From contig CANFPR010000070.1 in NCBI GenBank assembly GCA_947448975.1, positions 1-5,403 on the forward strand: a DNA stretch of 5,403 nt, written 5' to 3'. The number at the start of each line of letters is the position of its first letter. The stretch's first letter is position 1. The notes beneath the pieces are model-generated. The model did no database searches, was not told the origin of the DNA, and saw nothing but the letters and a program-made list of their open reading frames with translations. The position numbers and the translations under genes are program-made. Of the stretch, positions 1 to 5,254 are shown piece by piece. This DNA is from Micrococcales bacterium. GTDB lineage: Bacteria > Actinomycetota > Actinomycetes > Actinomycetales > Microbacteriaceae.

Positions 1-1
1 C

Positions 2-652
2 AAGGCGATTCTCGGGCAAGTAAAGCTTTCGGCCGGCAGCATCAAGCTCGCCGGTAAGACCACCGGTCACGGCTCGCAAAACATCGGCTACATTCCGCAG
101 CACCGCTCGGCTGGCGCCGCACCGATGTTGGCCCGCGACCTTTTGCGCATGGGCCTGAGCGGGCACCGTTTCGGCTTCTCGCTGCATCCCCGAGCCGACC
201 GCGCGCGGGTGAACCACATCTTGGATTGCATCGACGGCCACGACCTCGCCAGCCAGCCGATTGCCGAACTTTCGGGTGGTCAGCTGCAGCGCTTCAGGGT
301 GGGTCAGGCGGTCATCGATGAACCCGACCTGATCTTGGCAGACGAACCGCTGAGCGCTCTCGACCTAGCGCAGCAAAAGAACGTGGCCGACCTGCTCGAC
401 CAAGAGCGCAAAGAGCACTCGGCAGCGGTGATCTTTGTGACTCACGACGTCAACCCGATTCTGGGCATGGTCGACCGAGTGCTCTACTTTGCCAATGGCC
501 AATACAAGATCGGCACGCCCGACGAGGTTCTGCGCAGTGAGGTGCTCAGCGAGCTCTACGGCACCGAGATCGACGTGGTTCGCAACCAGGGCCGCATCGC
601 GGTGCTCGGCACGCAAACCCACGATCACCACCCCGACGAGGAGTGGGCATGA
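2..652 (+). CDS. znuC: ZnuC, zinc ABC transporter ATP-binding subunit (5' end missing)
   Basis: This is the cytoplasmic ATPase that powers high-affinity zinc import with ZnuB and a lipoprotein binding partner not seen here. The frame is open from base 2, and 216 residues are visible. The visible part begins KAILGQ, the residues that normally follow Walker A, so Walker A itself and roughly the first 40 residues lie upstream of the window. Visible motifs are the Q-loop (YIPQH, Gln at visible residue 33), the ABC signature LSGGQLQR (residues 90-97, bases 269-292), Walker B LILADEP (110-116), the D-loop SALD (118-121) and the switch histidine in VTHD (148). The C-terminus carries a small acidic/His cluster, THDHHPDEE. 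Its stop overlaps the ZnuB start (ATGA), so the two are translationally coupled. An in-frame ATG at 125 is internal and not the start. By fold alone it could serve manganese; the adjacent Zur favours zinc. Confidence 0.9.
   Translation, partial: KAILGQVKLSAGSIKLAGKTTGHGSQNIGYIPQHRSAGAAPMLARDLLRMGLSGHRFGFSLHPRADRARVNHILDCIDGHDLASQPIAELSGGQLQRFRVGQAVIDEPDLILADEPLSALDLAQQKNVADLLDQERKEHSAAVIFVTHDVNPILGMVDRVLYFANGQYKIGTPDEVLRSEVLSELYGTEIDVVRNQGRIAVLGTQTHDHHPDEEWA
638..643 (+). promoter_or_regulatory. Ribosome binding site deciding the znuB start
   Basis: GAGGAG lies inside the 3' end of znuC and ends 5 nt before the ATG at 649. This spacing supports ATG 649 over the in-frame GTG at 643, which overlaps the Shine-Dalgarno itself. 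Confidence 0.7.
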
Positions 653-1473
653 TCTTCAACTTCGATAACTACGACCAGCTCATTCCGCTGGTTGCCAACT
701 CGCTCATCGCCGCGGTTCTGCTCGGGTTGGTCGGTGGCCTCATCGGCATCTTCGTGATGACCCGAGACATGTCGTTTGCCGTGCACGGCATTAGCGAGCT
801 GTCGTTCGCCGGTGCATCGATCGCGTTGCTTTTGGGCGTGGATGTAGTGGCCGGCTCAATCGGCGGCTCACTGGTTGCCGCACTCATCATTGGGGTGCTG
901 GGTCAGCGCGCTAAAGATCGCAACTCGATGATCGCCGTGCTGATGCCGTTCGGCTTGGGCCTTGGCATTGTCGCGCTCTCGCTCTATCAGGGTCGAGCCG
1001 CCAACAAGTTCGGCTTGCTCACCGGTCAGATCGTTGCCGTCGATACCGTTGCGCTGTCTTGGCTGGCAACGATCTCGCTCATCATCATTGTTGCACTCGC
1101 GGTTATCTGGCGCCCACTCACTTTCGCTTCGCTCGACCCAGAGGTTGCCGAAGCCAGGGGTGTCAAAACCGGCGCTCTCTCGGTGGCCTTCTTGGTGCTG
1201 CTCGCGCTCGCGGTGGCAGCCAGCGTTCAGGTGGTTGGCGCTCTTCTGGTGTTGAGCCTGCTGGTTACCCCGGCGGCGTCGGCGCTGAGAGTTACGTCTT
1301 CGCCCAAGCTAGCCCCGGTTTTGAGCGTGGGCTTCGCACTGGTTTCGGCGGTCGGCGGCATTCTGCTGGCGCTCGGCGGCGGGCTACCAATCAGCCCCTA
1401 CATCACCACGGTTTCGTTCGTCATCTACCTAATCTGTCGGCTGATTGCATGGATGCGCGGGCGCACCCAATGA
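649..1473 (+). CDS. znuB: ZnuB, zinc ABC transporter permease
   Basis: This is a 274-aa integral membrane permease of the ABC-3 family (ZnuB/TroC/MntB type), forming the zinc channel driven by ZnuC. Hydrophobic segments alternate along the whole protein, for example about residues 12-37, 52-68, 71-84, 94-113, 134-154, 175-212, 223-243 and 247-268. Family landmarks include TRDMSFAVHGISELSFAGAS (38-57) after the first helix, the cytoplasmic FASLDPEVAEARGV stretch (159-172) that probably forms the coupling loop to the ATPase, and SVQVVGALLVLSLLVTPAAS (192-211). The length is normal for the family. ATG 649 is preferred because it has a well-spaced GAGGAG and gives an ATGA overlap with the znuC stop. 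The 3' end overlaps the zur start the same way. Zinc rather than manganese is inferred from zur. Confidence 0.92.
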   Translation: MIFNFDNYDQLIPLVANSLIAAVLLGLVGGLIGIFVMTRDMSFAVHGISELSFAGASIALLLGVDVVAGSIGGSLVAALIIGVLGQRAKDRNSMIAVLMPFGLGLGIVALSLYQGRAANKFGLLTGQIVAVDTVALSWLATISLIIIVALAVIWRPLTFASLDPEVAEARGVKTGALSVAFLVLLALAVAASVQVVGALLVLSLLVTPAASALRVTSSPKLAPVLSVGFALVSAVGGILLALGGGLPISPYITTVSFVIYLICRLIAWMRGRTQ

Positions 1474-1856
1474 GCACCCCAGCCAAGCGCAACACCTGGC
1501 AGAAAGATGCGGTGAAACACGCGCTTTCGGAGGCATCCGGGTTTGTTGGCGCACAGCAGTTGCACCAGGTGCTTCACGCGCACGGTTCAACCATTGGTTT
1601 GGCAACGGTTTATCGGGCGCTGGCCGATCTGGCAGTTAACGGCGATGCCGACAGCATCACCTCAACCGACGGGCAGTTGCTCTACCGCGCCTGCGGCACT
1701 TCGCACCATCATCACCTCATTTGCCGCGAGTGTGGCAAGACCGTTGAGATCGACGCCGACGCCGTTGAAGGCTGGGCCGAGAAGGTTGCGGGGCAGCACG
1801 GGTTCAGAAATTCGAGCCATACGGTGGAGATTTTCGGGCTTTGCTCCGATTGCTGA
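1470..1856 (+). CDS. zur: Zur, Fur-family zinc-responsive repressor
   Basis: This is a 128-aa Fur-superfamily metalloregulator. The N-terminal winged helix spans about residues 8-68, with the recognition-helix motif GLATVYRAL at 43-51. The dimerisation and metal-binding domain follows. From my memory of M. tuberculosis Zur/FurB, the positions of its three zinc sites all match with a one-residue offset: structural C85, C88, C125, C128; sensory D61, C75, H80, H82; third site H79, H81, E100, H117. The SHHHHLICRECG run holds many of them. The C-terminal FGLCSDC is also Zur-like. The start is ATG 1470, overlapping the znuB stop (ATGA); the frame stays open far upstream inside znuB, but homology begins here. 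With zinc it should repress znu genes and, being in the operon, probably itself. A Fur or Mur assignment is less likely given this ligand set. Confidence 0.93.
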   Translation: MSTPAKRNTWQKDAVKHALSEASGFVGAQQLHQVLHAHGSTIGLATVYRALADLAVNGDADSITSTDGQLLYRACGTSHHHHLICRECGKTVEIDADAVEGWAEKVAGQHGFRNSSHTVEIFGLCSDC

Positions 1857-1865
1857 AATAAAAAC

Positions 1866-1924
1866 TTGCTTAAGCCCTAGAAACTCGCCTAAACTTGAGC
1901 AGTTGCCATGTGCAACCCTAGTTT
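1866..1924 (+). promoter_or_regulatory. Putative promoter region of the rpmB operon
   Basis: Two candidate sigma-70-type pairs lie in the zur-rpmB gap. One is TTGCTT (1866-1871), 18 nt, TAAACT (1890-1895). The other is TTGAGC (1895-1900), 18 nt, TAGTTT (1919-1924). Both are imperfect. A promoter is expected because the 130-bp gap separates genes of very different likely expression level. I cannot tell which pair is used. No clear terminator precedes it, so read-through from zur is also possible. Confidence 0.35.
1902..1916 (+). repeat. Inverted repeat in the rpmB upstream region
   Basis: GTTGC, 5 nt (CATGT), GCAAC forms a perfect 5-bp dyad. It sits in the spacer of the second candidate promoter and just after the -10 of the first, a position where an operator or an early 5'-leader hairpin could act. 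A wider dyad, CTTGAG (1894-1899) and CTCAAG (1928-1933), encloses it. It does not resemble the A/T-rich TGAAAAT-type half-sites known for actinobacterial Zur boxes. It could be chance. Confidence 0.3.
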
Positions 1925-1976
1925 TCACTCAAGCCAAAAGCTAAATCCCAATTGTGGGTATTGCTGGCTTGCCTAA

Positions 1977-1981
1977 AGGAG
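1977..1981 (+). promoter_or_regulatory. Ribosome binding site of rpmB
   Basis: AGGAG ends 5 nt before ATG 1987. It supports this start over an in-frame GTG at 1954, which would add 11 residues with no counterpart in L28. Confidence 0.75.
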
Positions 1982-1986
1982 AAGAA

Positions 1987-2223
1987 ATGGCAGCTTACTG
2001 TCAGGTGACTCAGACTGGCCCACAGTTCGGCCACGCTGTGTCGCACGCTCAGAACAAGACCAAGCGTCGCTTCAACCCGAACATTCAGAAGAAGACTTAC
2101 TTTGTTCCTTCGCTGAAGCGCAACGTAACCCTCACCCTCAGTGCCCGTGGCATCAAGGTAATCGACGCTCGTGGTATCGAGTCGGTTATTGCAGAGCTTC
2201 TTGCACGTGGCGAGAAGATCTAA
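1987..2223 (+). CDS. rpmB: 50S ribosomal protein L28, zinc-independent (C-) type
   Basis: This 78-aa ribosomal protein of the large subunit belongs to the bL28 family. It has the typical start [20 protein letters not shown], the [16 protein letters not shown]-binding stretch (residues 24-36), then [20 protein letters not shown] (39-58) and a conserved ARGEKI end. Only one cysteine is present (C5), so the two CxxC pairs of zinc-binding L28 are absent. This is the long E. coli-like form rather than the short four-cysteine form. It is the first gene of a likely rpmB-rpmG-rpsN operon, downstream of zur. In mycobacteria and Streptomyces this cysteine-less trio is a Zur-repressed replacement set; whether that holds here is open. 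Confidence 0.97.
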   Translation: MAAYCQVTQTGPQFGHAVSHAQNKTKRRFNPNIQKKTYFVPSLKRNVTLTLSARGIKVIDARGIESVIAELLARGEKI

Positions 2224-2227
2224 GGAG
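2222..2227 (+). promoter_or_regulatory. Ribosome binding site of rpmG
   Basis: AAGGAG overlaps the rpmB stop codon and ends 10 nt before ATG 2238. The spacing is slightly long but usable, and the overlap suggests coupled translation. Confidence 0.6.
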
Positions 2228-2237
2228 CCGAAGCTAA

Positions 2238-2408
2238 ATGGCTAAGAAAGACAAGGACATCCGTCCGATCATCAAGCTGAAGTCGACTGCCGGCACCGGT
2301 TACACCTACGTAACCCGCAAGAACCGCCGCAACGACCCAGACCGTATCGTTCTAAAGAAGTACGACCCAGTAGTGCGTCAGCACGTTGAATTCCGCGAGG
2401 AGCGTTAA
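2238..2408 (+). CDS. rpmG: 50S ribosomal protein L33, zinc-independent (C-) type
   Basis: This short gene encodes a 56-aa bL33 protein: [20 protein letters not shown] at the N-terminus, then [21 protein letters not shown] and the conserved end [16 protein letters not shown]. The [21 protein letters not shown] core is diagnostic of the family. It contains no cysteine, so the zinc ribbon of C+ L33 is absent. It closely resembles the cysteine-free L33 (RpmG2 type) of mycobacteria. It starts 14 nt after the rpmB stop and its 3' end carries the Shine-Dalgarno of rpsN, so the three ribosomal genes are almost certainly co-transcribed. Confidence 0.96.
   Translation: MAKKDKDIRPIIKLKSTAGTGYTYVTRKNRRNDPDRIVLKKYDPVVRQHVEFREER
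2397..2402 (+). promoter_or_regulatory. Ribosome binding site of rpsN
   Basis: GAGGAG lies in the last codons of rpmG and ends 9 nt before ATG 2412. Confidence 0.65.
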
Positions 2409-2411
2409 TAG

Positions 2412-2717
2412 ATGGCTAAGAAAAGCAAGATTGCTCGTAACGAGCAGCGCAAGGTAATCGTTGAGCGCTACGCAGCTCAGCGCCTAGCGCTAAAGAAGGC
2501 GCTTGTCGACCCAACCAGCACCGACGCAGAGCGCGAAGCCGCTCGCCTCGGCCTGCAGAAGCTTCCACGCAACGCATCGCCGGTTCGTGTTCGCAGCCGC
2601 GACGCAATCGACGGTCGTCCTCGTGGTGTGCTCACCAAGTTCGGTCTTTCGCGTGTTCGCTTTCGCGACATGGCCCACAAGGGTGAACTGCCAGGTATCA
2701 CCAAGTCGTCCTGGTAA
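2412..2717 (+). CDS. rpsN: 30S ribosomal protein S14, zinc-independent (C-) long type
   Basis: This 101-aa uS14 protein is the long form found in E. coli, not the short zinc-binding type Z of about 61 aa. The N-terminus is [14 protein letters not shown]. The C-terminal signature runs through [20 protein letters not shown] and [20 protein letters not shown] to KSSW. There is no cysteine at all; the [12 protein letters not shown] segment (residues 61-72) replaces the CxxC knuckle. It is only 3 nt downstream of rpmG and is followed 14 nt later by a strong terminator, so it is the last gene of the operon. The rpsR copy that ends the comparable mycobacterial cluster is not present. Confidence 0.97.
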   Translation: MAKKSKIARNEQRKVIVERYAAQRLALKKALVDPTSTDAEREAARLGLQKLPRNASPVRVRSRDAIDGRPRGVLTKFGLSRVRFRDMAHKGELPGITKSSW

Positions 2718-2731
2718 ATCACAACTTTTAG

Positions 2732-2761
2732 AAAACCCGCCGGTTCGCCGGCGGGTTTTTT
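2732..2761 (+). terminator. Rho-independent terminator of the rpmB-rpmG-rpsN operon
   Basis: A perfect 8-bp stem, CCCGCCGG (2736-2743) with CCGGCGGG (2748-2755), is closed by a TTCG tetraloop and followed by six T (2756-2761). Four A at 2732-2735 can extend the stem and give a short T tract on the opposite strand, so it could work in both directions. Confidence 0.95.
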
Positions 2762-2797
2762 GCTTAAAACCGCGTGGTTAAGCCTAAGTAACGGCTT
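2762..2797. repeat. Overlapping imperfect dyads after the terminator
   Basis: GCTTAA (2762-2767) pairs with TTAAGC (2778-2783), with an inner CC/GG pair and a GCGT loop, giving an imperfect hairpin. The right arm overlaps a second dyad, AAGCC (2780-2784) with GGCTT (2793-2797). The two are mutually exclusive. They lie 97-130 bp upstream of the HU start, where a promoter or operator could be, but no function can be assigned. The rest of this 176-bp gap holds an 8-bp palindrome AAGCGCTT (2821-2828) and no convincing promoter. Confidence 0.25.
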
Positions 2798-2882
2798 CGC
2801 AACACGCCGAAACAAATAACAAGCGCTTTTGTGCTGGGGGCTAATGTGAAAGGGACAGTACGTCACAAAACGTCTAAAGTCC

Positions 2883-2888
2883 AGGAGG
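2883..2888 (+). promoter_or_regulatory. Strong ribosome binding site of hup
   Basis: A full AGGAGG ends 5 nt before ATG 2894. It fixes the HU start and rules out the in-frame GTG at 2831, which would add 21 unrelated residues. It suggests high translation. Confidence 0.85.
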
Positions 2889-2893
2889 ACATC

Positions 2894-3178
2894 ATGGCTA
2901 ACACCCTAAACAAGGGCGACCTAGTTGCCGCAGTAGCAGCACACACCGGTGAGTCACAGGCAGCCGTCAACCGCGTAGTTGACGCTCTGTTCGAGACCAT
3001 CGCTAAGACCGTTGCCGCTGGCGACAAGGTCACCATCCCAGGCTGGCTATCGGTTTCGAAGGGACACCGCTCGGCTCGCACCGGACGCAACCCACAGACC
3101 GGCGCAACCATCCAGATTGCAGCTTCGAACACCGTTAAGGTTTCTGCAGGCAGCAAGCTAAAGGCAGCCGTCAAGTAG
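2894..3178 (+). CDS. hup: HU family DNA-binding nucleoid protein
   Basis: This 94-aa histone-like protein should bind and bend DNA as a dimer in the nucleoid. The N-terminal helical dimerisation part is MANTLNKGDLVAAVAAHTGE to about residue 42. The beta-arm region follows: GDKVTIPGWLSVSKGHRSAR (43-62), then TGRNPQTG (63-70), whose proline 67 is the residue that intercalates into DNA in this family. The end, SAGSKLKAAVK, is typical. The usual GFG before the arm is replaced by GWL. The long Lys/Ala-rich tail of mycobacterial and some Streptomyces HU proteins is absent. It stands alone between two terminators, so it is probably monocistronic. Leucine is written CTA in four of five cases, unlike the flanking membrane-protein genes. 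Confidence 0.96.
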   Translation: MANTLNKGDLVAAVAAHTGESQAAVNRVVDALFETIAKTVAAGDKVTIPGWLSVSKGHRSARTGRNPQTGATIQIAASNTVKVSAGSKLKAAVK

Positions 3179-3189
3179 TCTTCACTACT
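3174..3189 (+). repeat. Small hairpin over the hup stop codon
   Basis: AGTAGT (3174-3179) and ACTACT (3184-3189) form a 6-bp stem with a CTTC loop that includes the TAG stop. It has no T tract, so it is not a terminator by itself. It may help stabilise the mRNA 3' end together with the terminator that follows, but that is inference. Confidence 0.4.
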
Positions 3190-3198
3190 CAAGCTTTA

Positions 3199-3224
3199 GG
3201 CGTCGACGAAAGTCGGCGCCTTTT
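3199..3224 (+). terminator. Rho-independent terminator of hup
   Basis: GGCGTCGAC (3199-3207) pairs with GTCGGCGCC (3212-3220), nine pairs including one G-T wobble, with a GAAA tetraloop and TTTT after it (followed by GCTTT). It lies 20 nt after the hup stop. No T tract exists on the other strand, so it is one-directional. Confidence 0.88.
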
Positions 3225-3256
3225 GCTTTAACCGAGAGAGCCAATGTCGGTTTAGT

Positions 3257-3271
3257 GCCTAGGCTTAACGG
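3257..3271 (+). promoter_or_regulatory. Candidate -10 element for leaderless copD/ctaG transcript
   Basis: TAGGCT (3260-3265) fits the actinobacterial TANNNT -10 pattern and lies exactly at -12 to -7 if transcription begins at the GTG start codon (3272). No good Shine-Dalgarno is present, only AGG at 3261-3263. No clear -35 hexamer is seen. The element is inside an 8-bp palindrome GCCTAGGC (3257-3264), a possible operator. Confidence 0.4.
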
Positions 3272-5251
3272 GTGAACAAAACCCCAATCGCTCGCCCTTA
3301 CGCCGTTGTGGCGTTCGCGACGGTTGGCGCGGTGGCGTTGGTCTCGGTGGTTTTGATCGCTTGGATGGCCGGCCTCACCAACCCGTTGCAACTTGCCGAC
3401 CCGGGCGAGGTGGTGCGCTGGGGCCTGCCTGCACTCAAGGCCGCCACCAACGTGGCGATGGCCGTTGCCATCGGTGGTTCGGTATTCGCAGCCTTTGCTC
3501 TGGCCGATAAAACTCGCGAACTCGGTCGCACGCTCAACGTAGTTGCCGCGGCTTCGGTGGCCTGGGTGCTCATCGGTTCGGTCGGTTACCTCTTTACCTA
3601 TCTTTCAATCACGGGCAGCCCGCTGAGTTTCGATGCAACCTTCACGGCGGGTCTTCAGCTGTTCATCACTCAGATTGCACTCGGTCAGTCGCTGGCGCTC
3701 AACCTGGCTGGCGGCTTGTTGCTGGCCACCCTTGCCCTCATGGTGCGTTCGCTCAAGTCGACGTTCTGGCTTGCGGCCATTGGCCTGGCATCAATCGTTC
3801 CACTCGCGGTTTCGGGCCACGCGGCCGGCACCAGCAATCACGCCATGGCGGTTAACTCCATCGGCATGCACCTCGGGGCAATAGTCATCTGGGTTGGCGG
3901 CTTGGTGGTGGTTACCATCGTGGCTCGCGGTCAGGTGATCGACCAGCAACGCACTTTGCTCGCCCGCTACTCAACCTTGGCTCTTGCCGCCTTTGCGCTA
4001 ACCGCCGTTTCGGGCACCGCCTCGGCGCTGGCCCGCATCAGCCTGCCTCAACTGTTTTCAACCACCTACGGCAACCTCGTGCTTGCCAAGGTGGCGGCTC
4101 TGATTCTTTTGGGGTTCCTCGGCGCGGCCTACCGCCTAAGACTCATGCGTCGCATCGATGAAGCCACCGGCAACCGCGTCTTCTGGAATCTAGCCACAGC
4201 CGAACTTGCCCTCATGGGTCTTGCCGTTGGCTTGGCCACCGCGCTCGCTCGCACCGGCGCTCCGGCCGCCACCAACCTCGTGCAAAACCCGAGCCCCGCG
4301 CGCATCCTCACCGGGTCTGATGTGCCACCAGAACTAACGCTCGGCCGCTGGTTCTCGGAGTGGCGTTTCGACTTGGTGTGGGCAACCATTTGCGTGGTGG
4401 CGGCCGGCGCTTACATCTGGGGTGTGGTTCGTCTCAAGCGCCGCGGCGACAGCTGGTCGATCGCGCGCACGTTATCTTGGCTCGCCGGCCTCGGTTTGCT
4501 GTTCTACATCACCAACGGTGCCATCAACGCTTATCAGGAGTACCTCTTCTCGGTGCACATGATTGGCCACATGCTGCTCAGCATGGGTGTGCCGGTGCTG
4601 CTGGTGCCGGGTGCTCCAATCACTTTGCTGCTGCGAGCCGTTGCCAAACGCAGCGACGAATCTCGCGGCGTTCGCGAGTGGGTGCTCTGGGCCGTTCACA
4701 CTCCTTGGGCTCGGTTTGTTTCGCACCCGATTTTTGCTGCCGTCAACTTCGCAGCTTCGCTCGTGCTGTTCTACTTCACTCCGGCGTTTTCGTGGTCGGT
4801 TCACGATCACCTCGGTCACGAGTGGATGACCGTGCACTTTTTGATTACGGGTTACCTGTTTGTTCAGGCGATTATCGGTATCGATCCGGGGCCGCATCGC
4901 ATCGCGTATCCGGTGCGTCTGATGTTGCTCATTGGCACGCTAGCGTTTCACGCGTTCTTCGGTCTTGCCCTCATGGATGGCGCTTCGCTGCTGCTGCCCG
5001 AATGGTACGGAGCCATGGGGCGCCTCTGGGGCTCAACGCCCATCGCCGACCAACACGACGGTGGAGCTATCGCGTGGGGTATCGGCGAATTACCCACCGC
5101 GGTGCTTACCATTATCGTCTCGGTGCAATGGGCCAGGGCAGATCAGCGTGACTCTACGCGTCTCGACCGCGCGTCTGACCGCTCGGGCAATCGAGATTTA
5201 GAAGATTACAACGCCATGCTGGCCCGCCTAGCTAAGCGTGAGGAACGGTAG
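3272..5251 (+). CDS. ctaG: CopD-CtaG fusion membrane protein, probable copper handling/cytochrome c oxidase assembly
   Basis: This 659-aa polytopic membrane protein has two domains. Residues about 10-330 form a CopD-like copper-transport domain with many hydrophobic helices and the pattern GHAAGTSNH (182-190), then MHLGAIVIWVGGL (199-211), which supplies conserved H183, H190 and H200. Residues about 360-625 form a CtaG (caa3-type assembly) domain with VHMIGHMLLSMGVPVLLVPG (428-447; H429, H433), a periplasm-like HDHLGHEWMTVHFL (511-524), IIGIDPGPHRIAYPVRL (534-550) and AFHAFFGLALM (558-568). The charged tail (621-659) should be cytoplasmic. These histidines and methionines are plausible Cu(I) ligands. 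The likely role is moving copper across the membrane for cytochrome c oxidase maturation; copper resistance is an alternative. GTG 3272 is chosen because the first membrane helix begins about residue 10 and no better start exists before it. It follows a terminator, so it begins its own transcript. Confidence 0.88.
   Translation: MNKTPIARPYAVVAFATVGAVALVSVVLIAWMAGLTNPLQLADPGEVVRWGLPALKAATNVAMAVAIGGSVFAAFALADKTRELGRTLNVVAAASVAWVLIGSVGYLFTYLSITGSPLSFDATFTAGLQLFITQIALGQSLALNLAGGLLLATLALMVRSLKSTFWLAAIGLASIVPLAVSGHAAGTSNHAMAVNSIGMHLGAIVIWVGGLVVVTIVARGQVIDQQRTLLARYSTLALAAFALTAVSGTASALARISLPQLFSTTYGNLVLAKVAALILLGFLGAAYRLRLMRRIDEATGNRVFWNLATAELALMGLAVGLATALARTGAPAATNLVQNPSPARILTGSDVPPELTLGRWFSEWRFDLVWATICVVAAGAYIWGVVRLKRRGDSWSIARTLSWLAGLGLLFYITNGAINAYQEYLFSVHMIGHMLLSMGVPVLLVPGAPITLLLRAVAKRSDESRGVREWVLWAVHTPWARFVSHPIFAAVNFAASLVLFYFTPAFSWSVHDHLGHEWMTVHFLITGYLFVQAIIGIDPGPHRIAYPVRLMLLIGTLAFHAFFGLALMDGASLLLPEWYGAMGRLWGSTPIADQHDGGAIAWGIGELPTAVLTIIVSVQWARADQRDSTRLDRASDRSGNRDLEDYNAMLARLAKREER
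5240..5245 (+). promoter_or_regulatory. Ribosome binding site of the downstream helicase gene
   Basis: GAGGAA in the last codons of the CopD-CtaG gene ends 9 nt before GTG 5255 and supports that start. Confidence 0.6.
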
Positions 5252-5254
5252 TTA

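Noticed and set aside
643..648. GTG 643 as the znuB start
   Set aside because: It overlaps the Shine-Dalgarno GAGGAG, while ATG 649 has correct spacing and an ATGA overlap.
1059..1469. N-terminal extension of the Zur frame back into znuB
   Set aside because: The frame is open but lies wholly within znuB and its translation is not Fur-like; the ATG at 1470 matches the family start.
1836..1877. GGGCTT (1836-1841) and AAGCCC (1872-1877) as a zur terminator
   Set aside because: The loop would be 30 nt and no T tract follows, so it is not a credible intrinsic terminator.
1857..1986. Zur box upstream of rpmB
   Set aside because: No 15-bp A/T-rich dyad of the TGAAAAT-N-ATTTTCA kind is present; a lone TTTTCA at 1922-1927 has no matching left half.
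2477..2866. Open frame of 129 codons on the - strand across rpsN and its terminator
   Set aside because: It reads through the terminator stem and antisense to S14; the translation has no family features.
2852..2880. GGGACA, 17 nt, TAAAGT as the hup promoter
   Set aside because: The predicted start at about 2887 would cut off most of the strong AGGAGG at 2883-2888, which is clearly meant to be in the mRNA.
4472..4897. Open frame of 141 codons on the - strand
   Set aside because: It is antisense to the CtaG domain, has no ribosome site or family resemblance and is a compositional shadow.
4360..5151. Long open frame of 263 codons on the + strand inside the CopD-CtaG gene
   Set aside because: It is an alternate frame of a GC-rich gene, with Arg/His/Ser/Gly-rich low-complexity translation and no recognisable motif; the 3272-5251 frame has clear domains.
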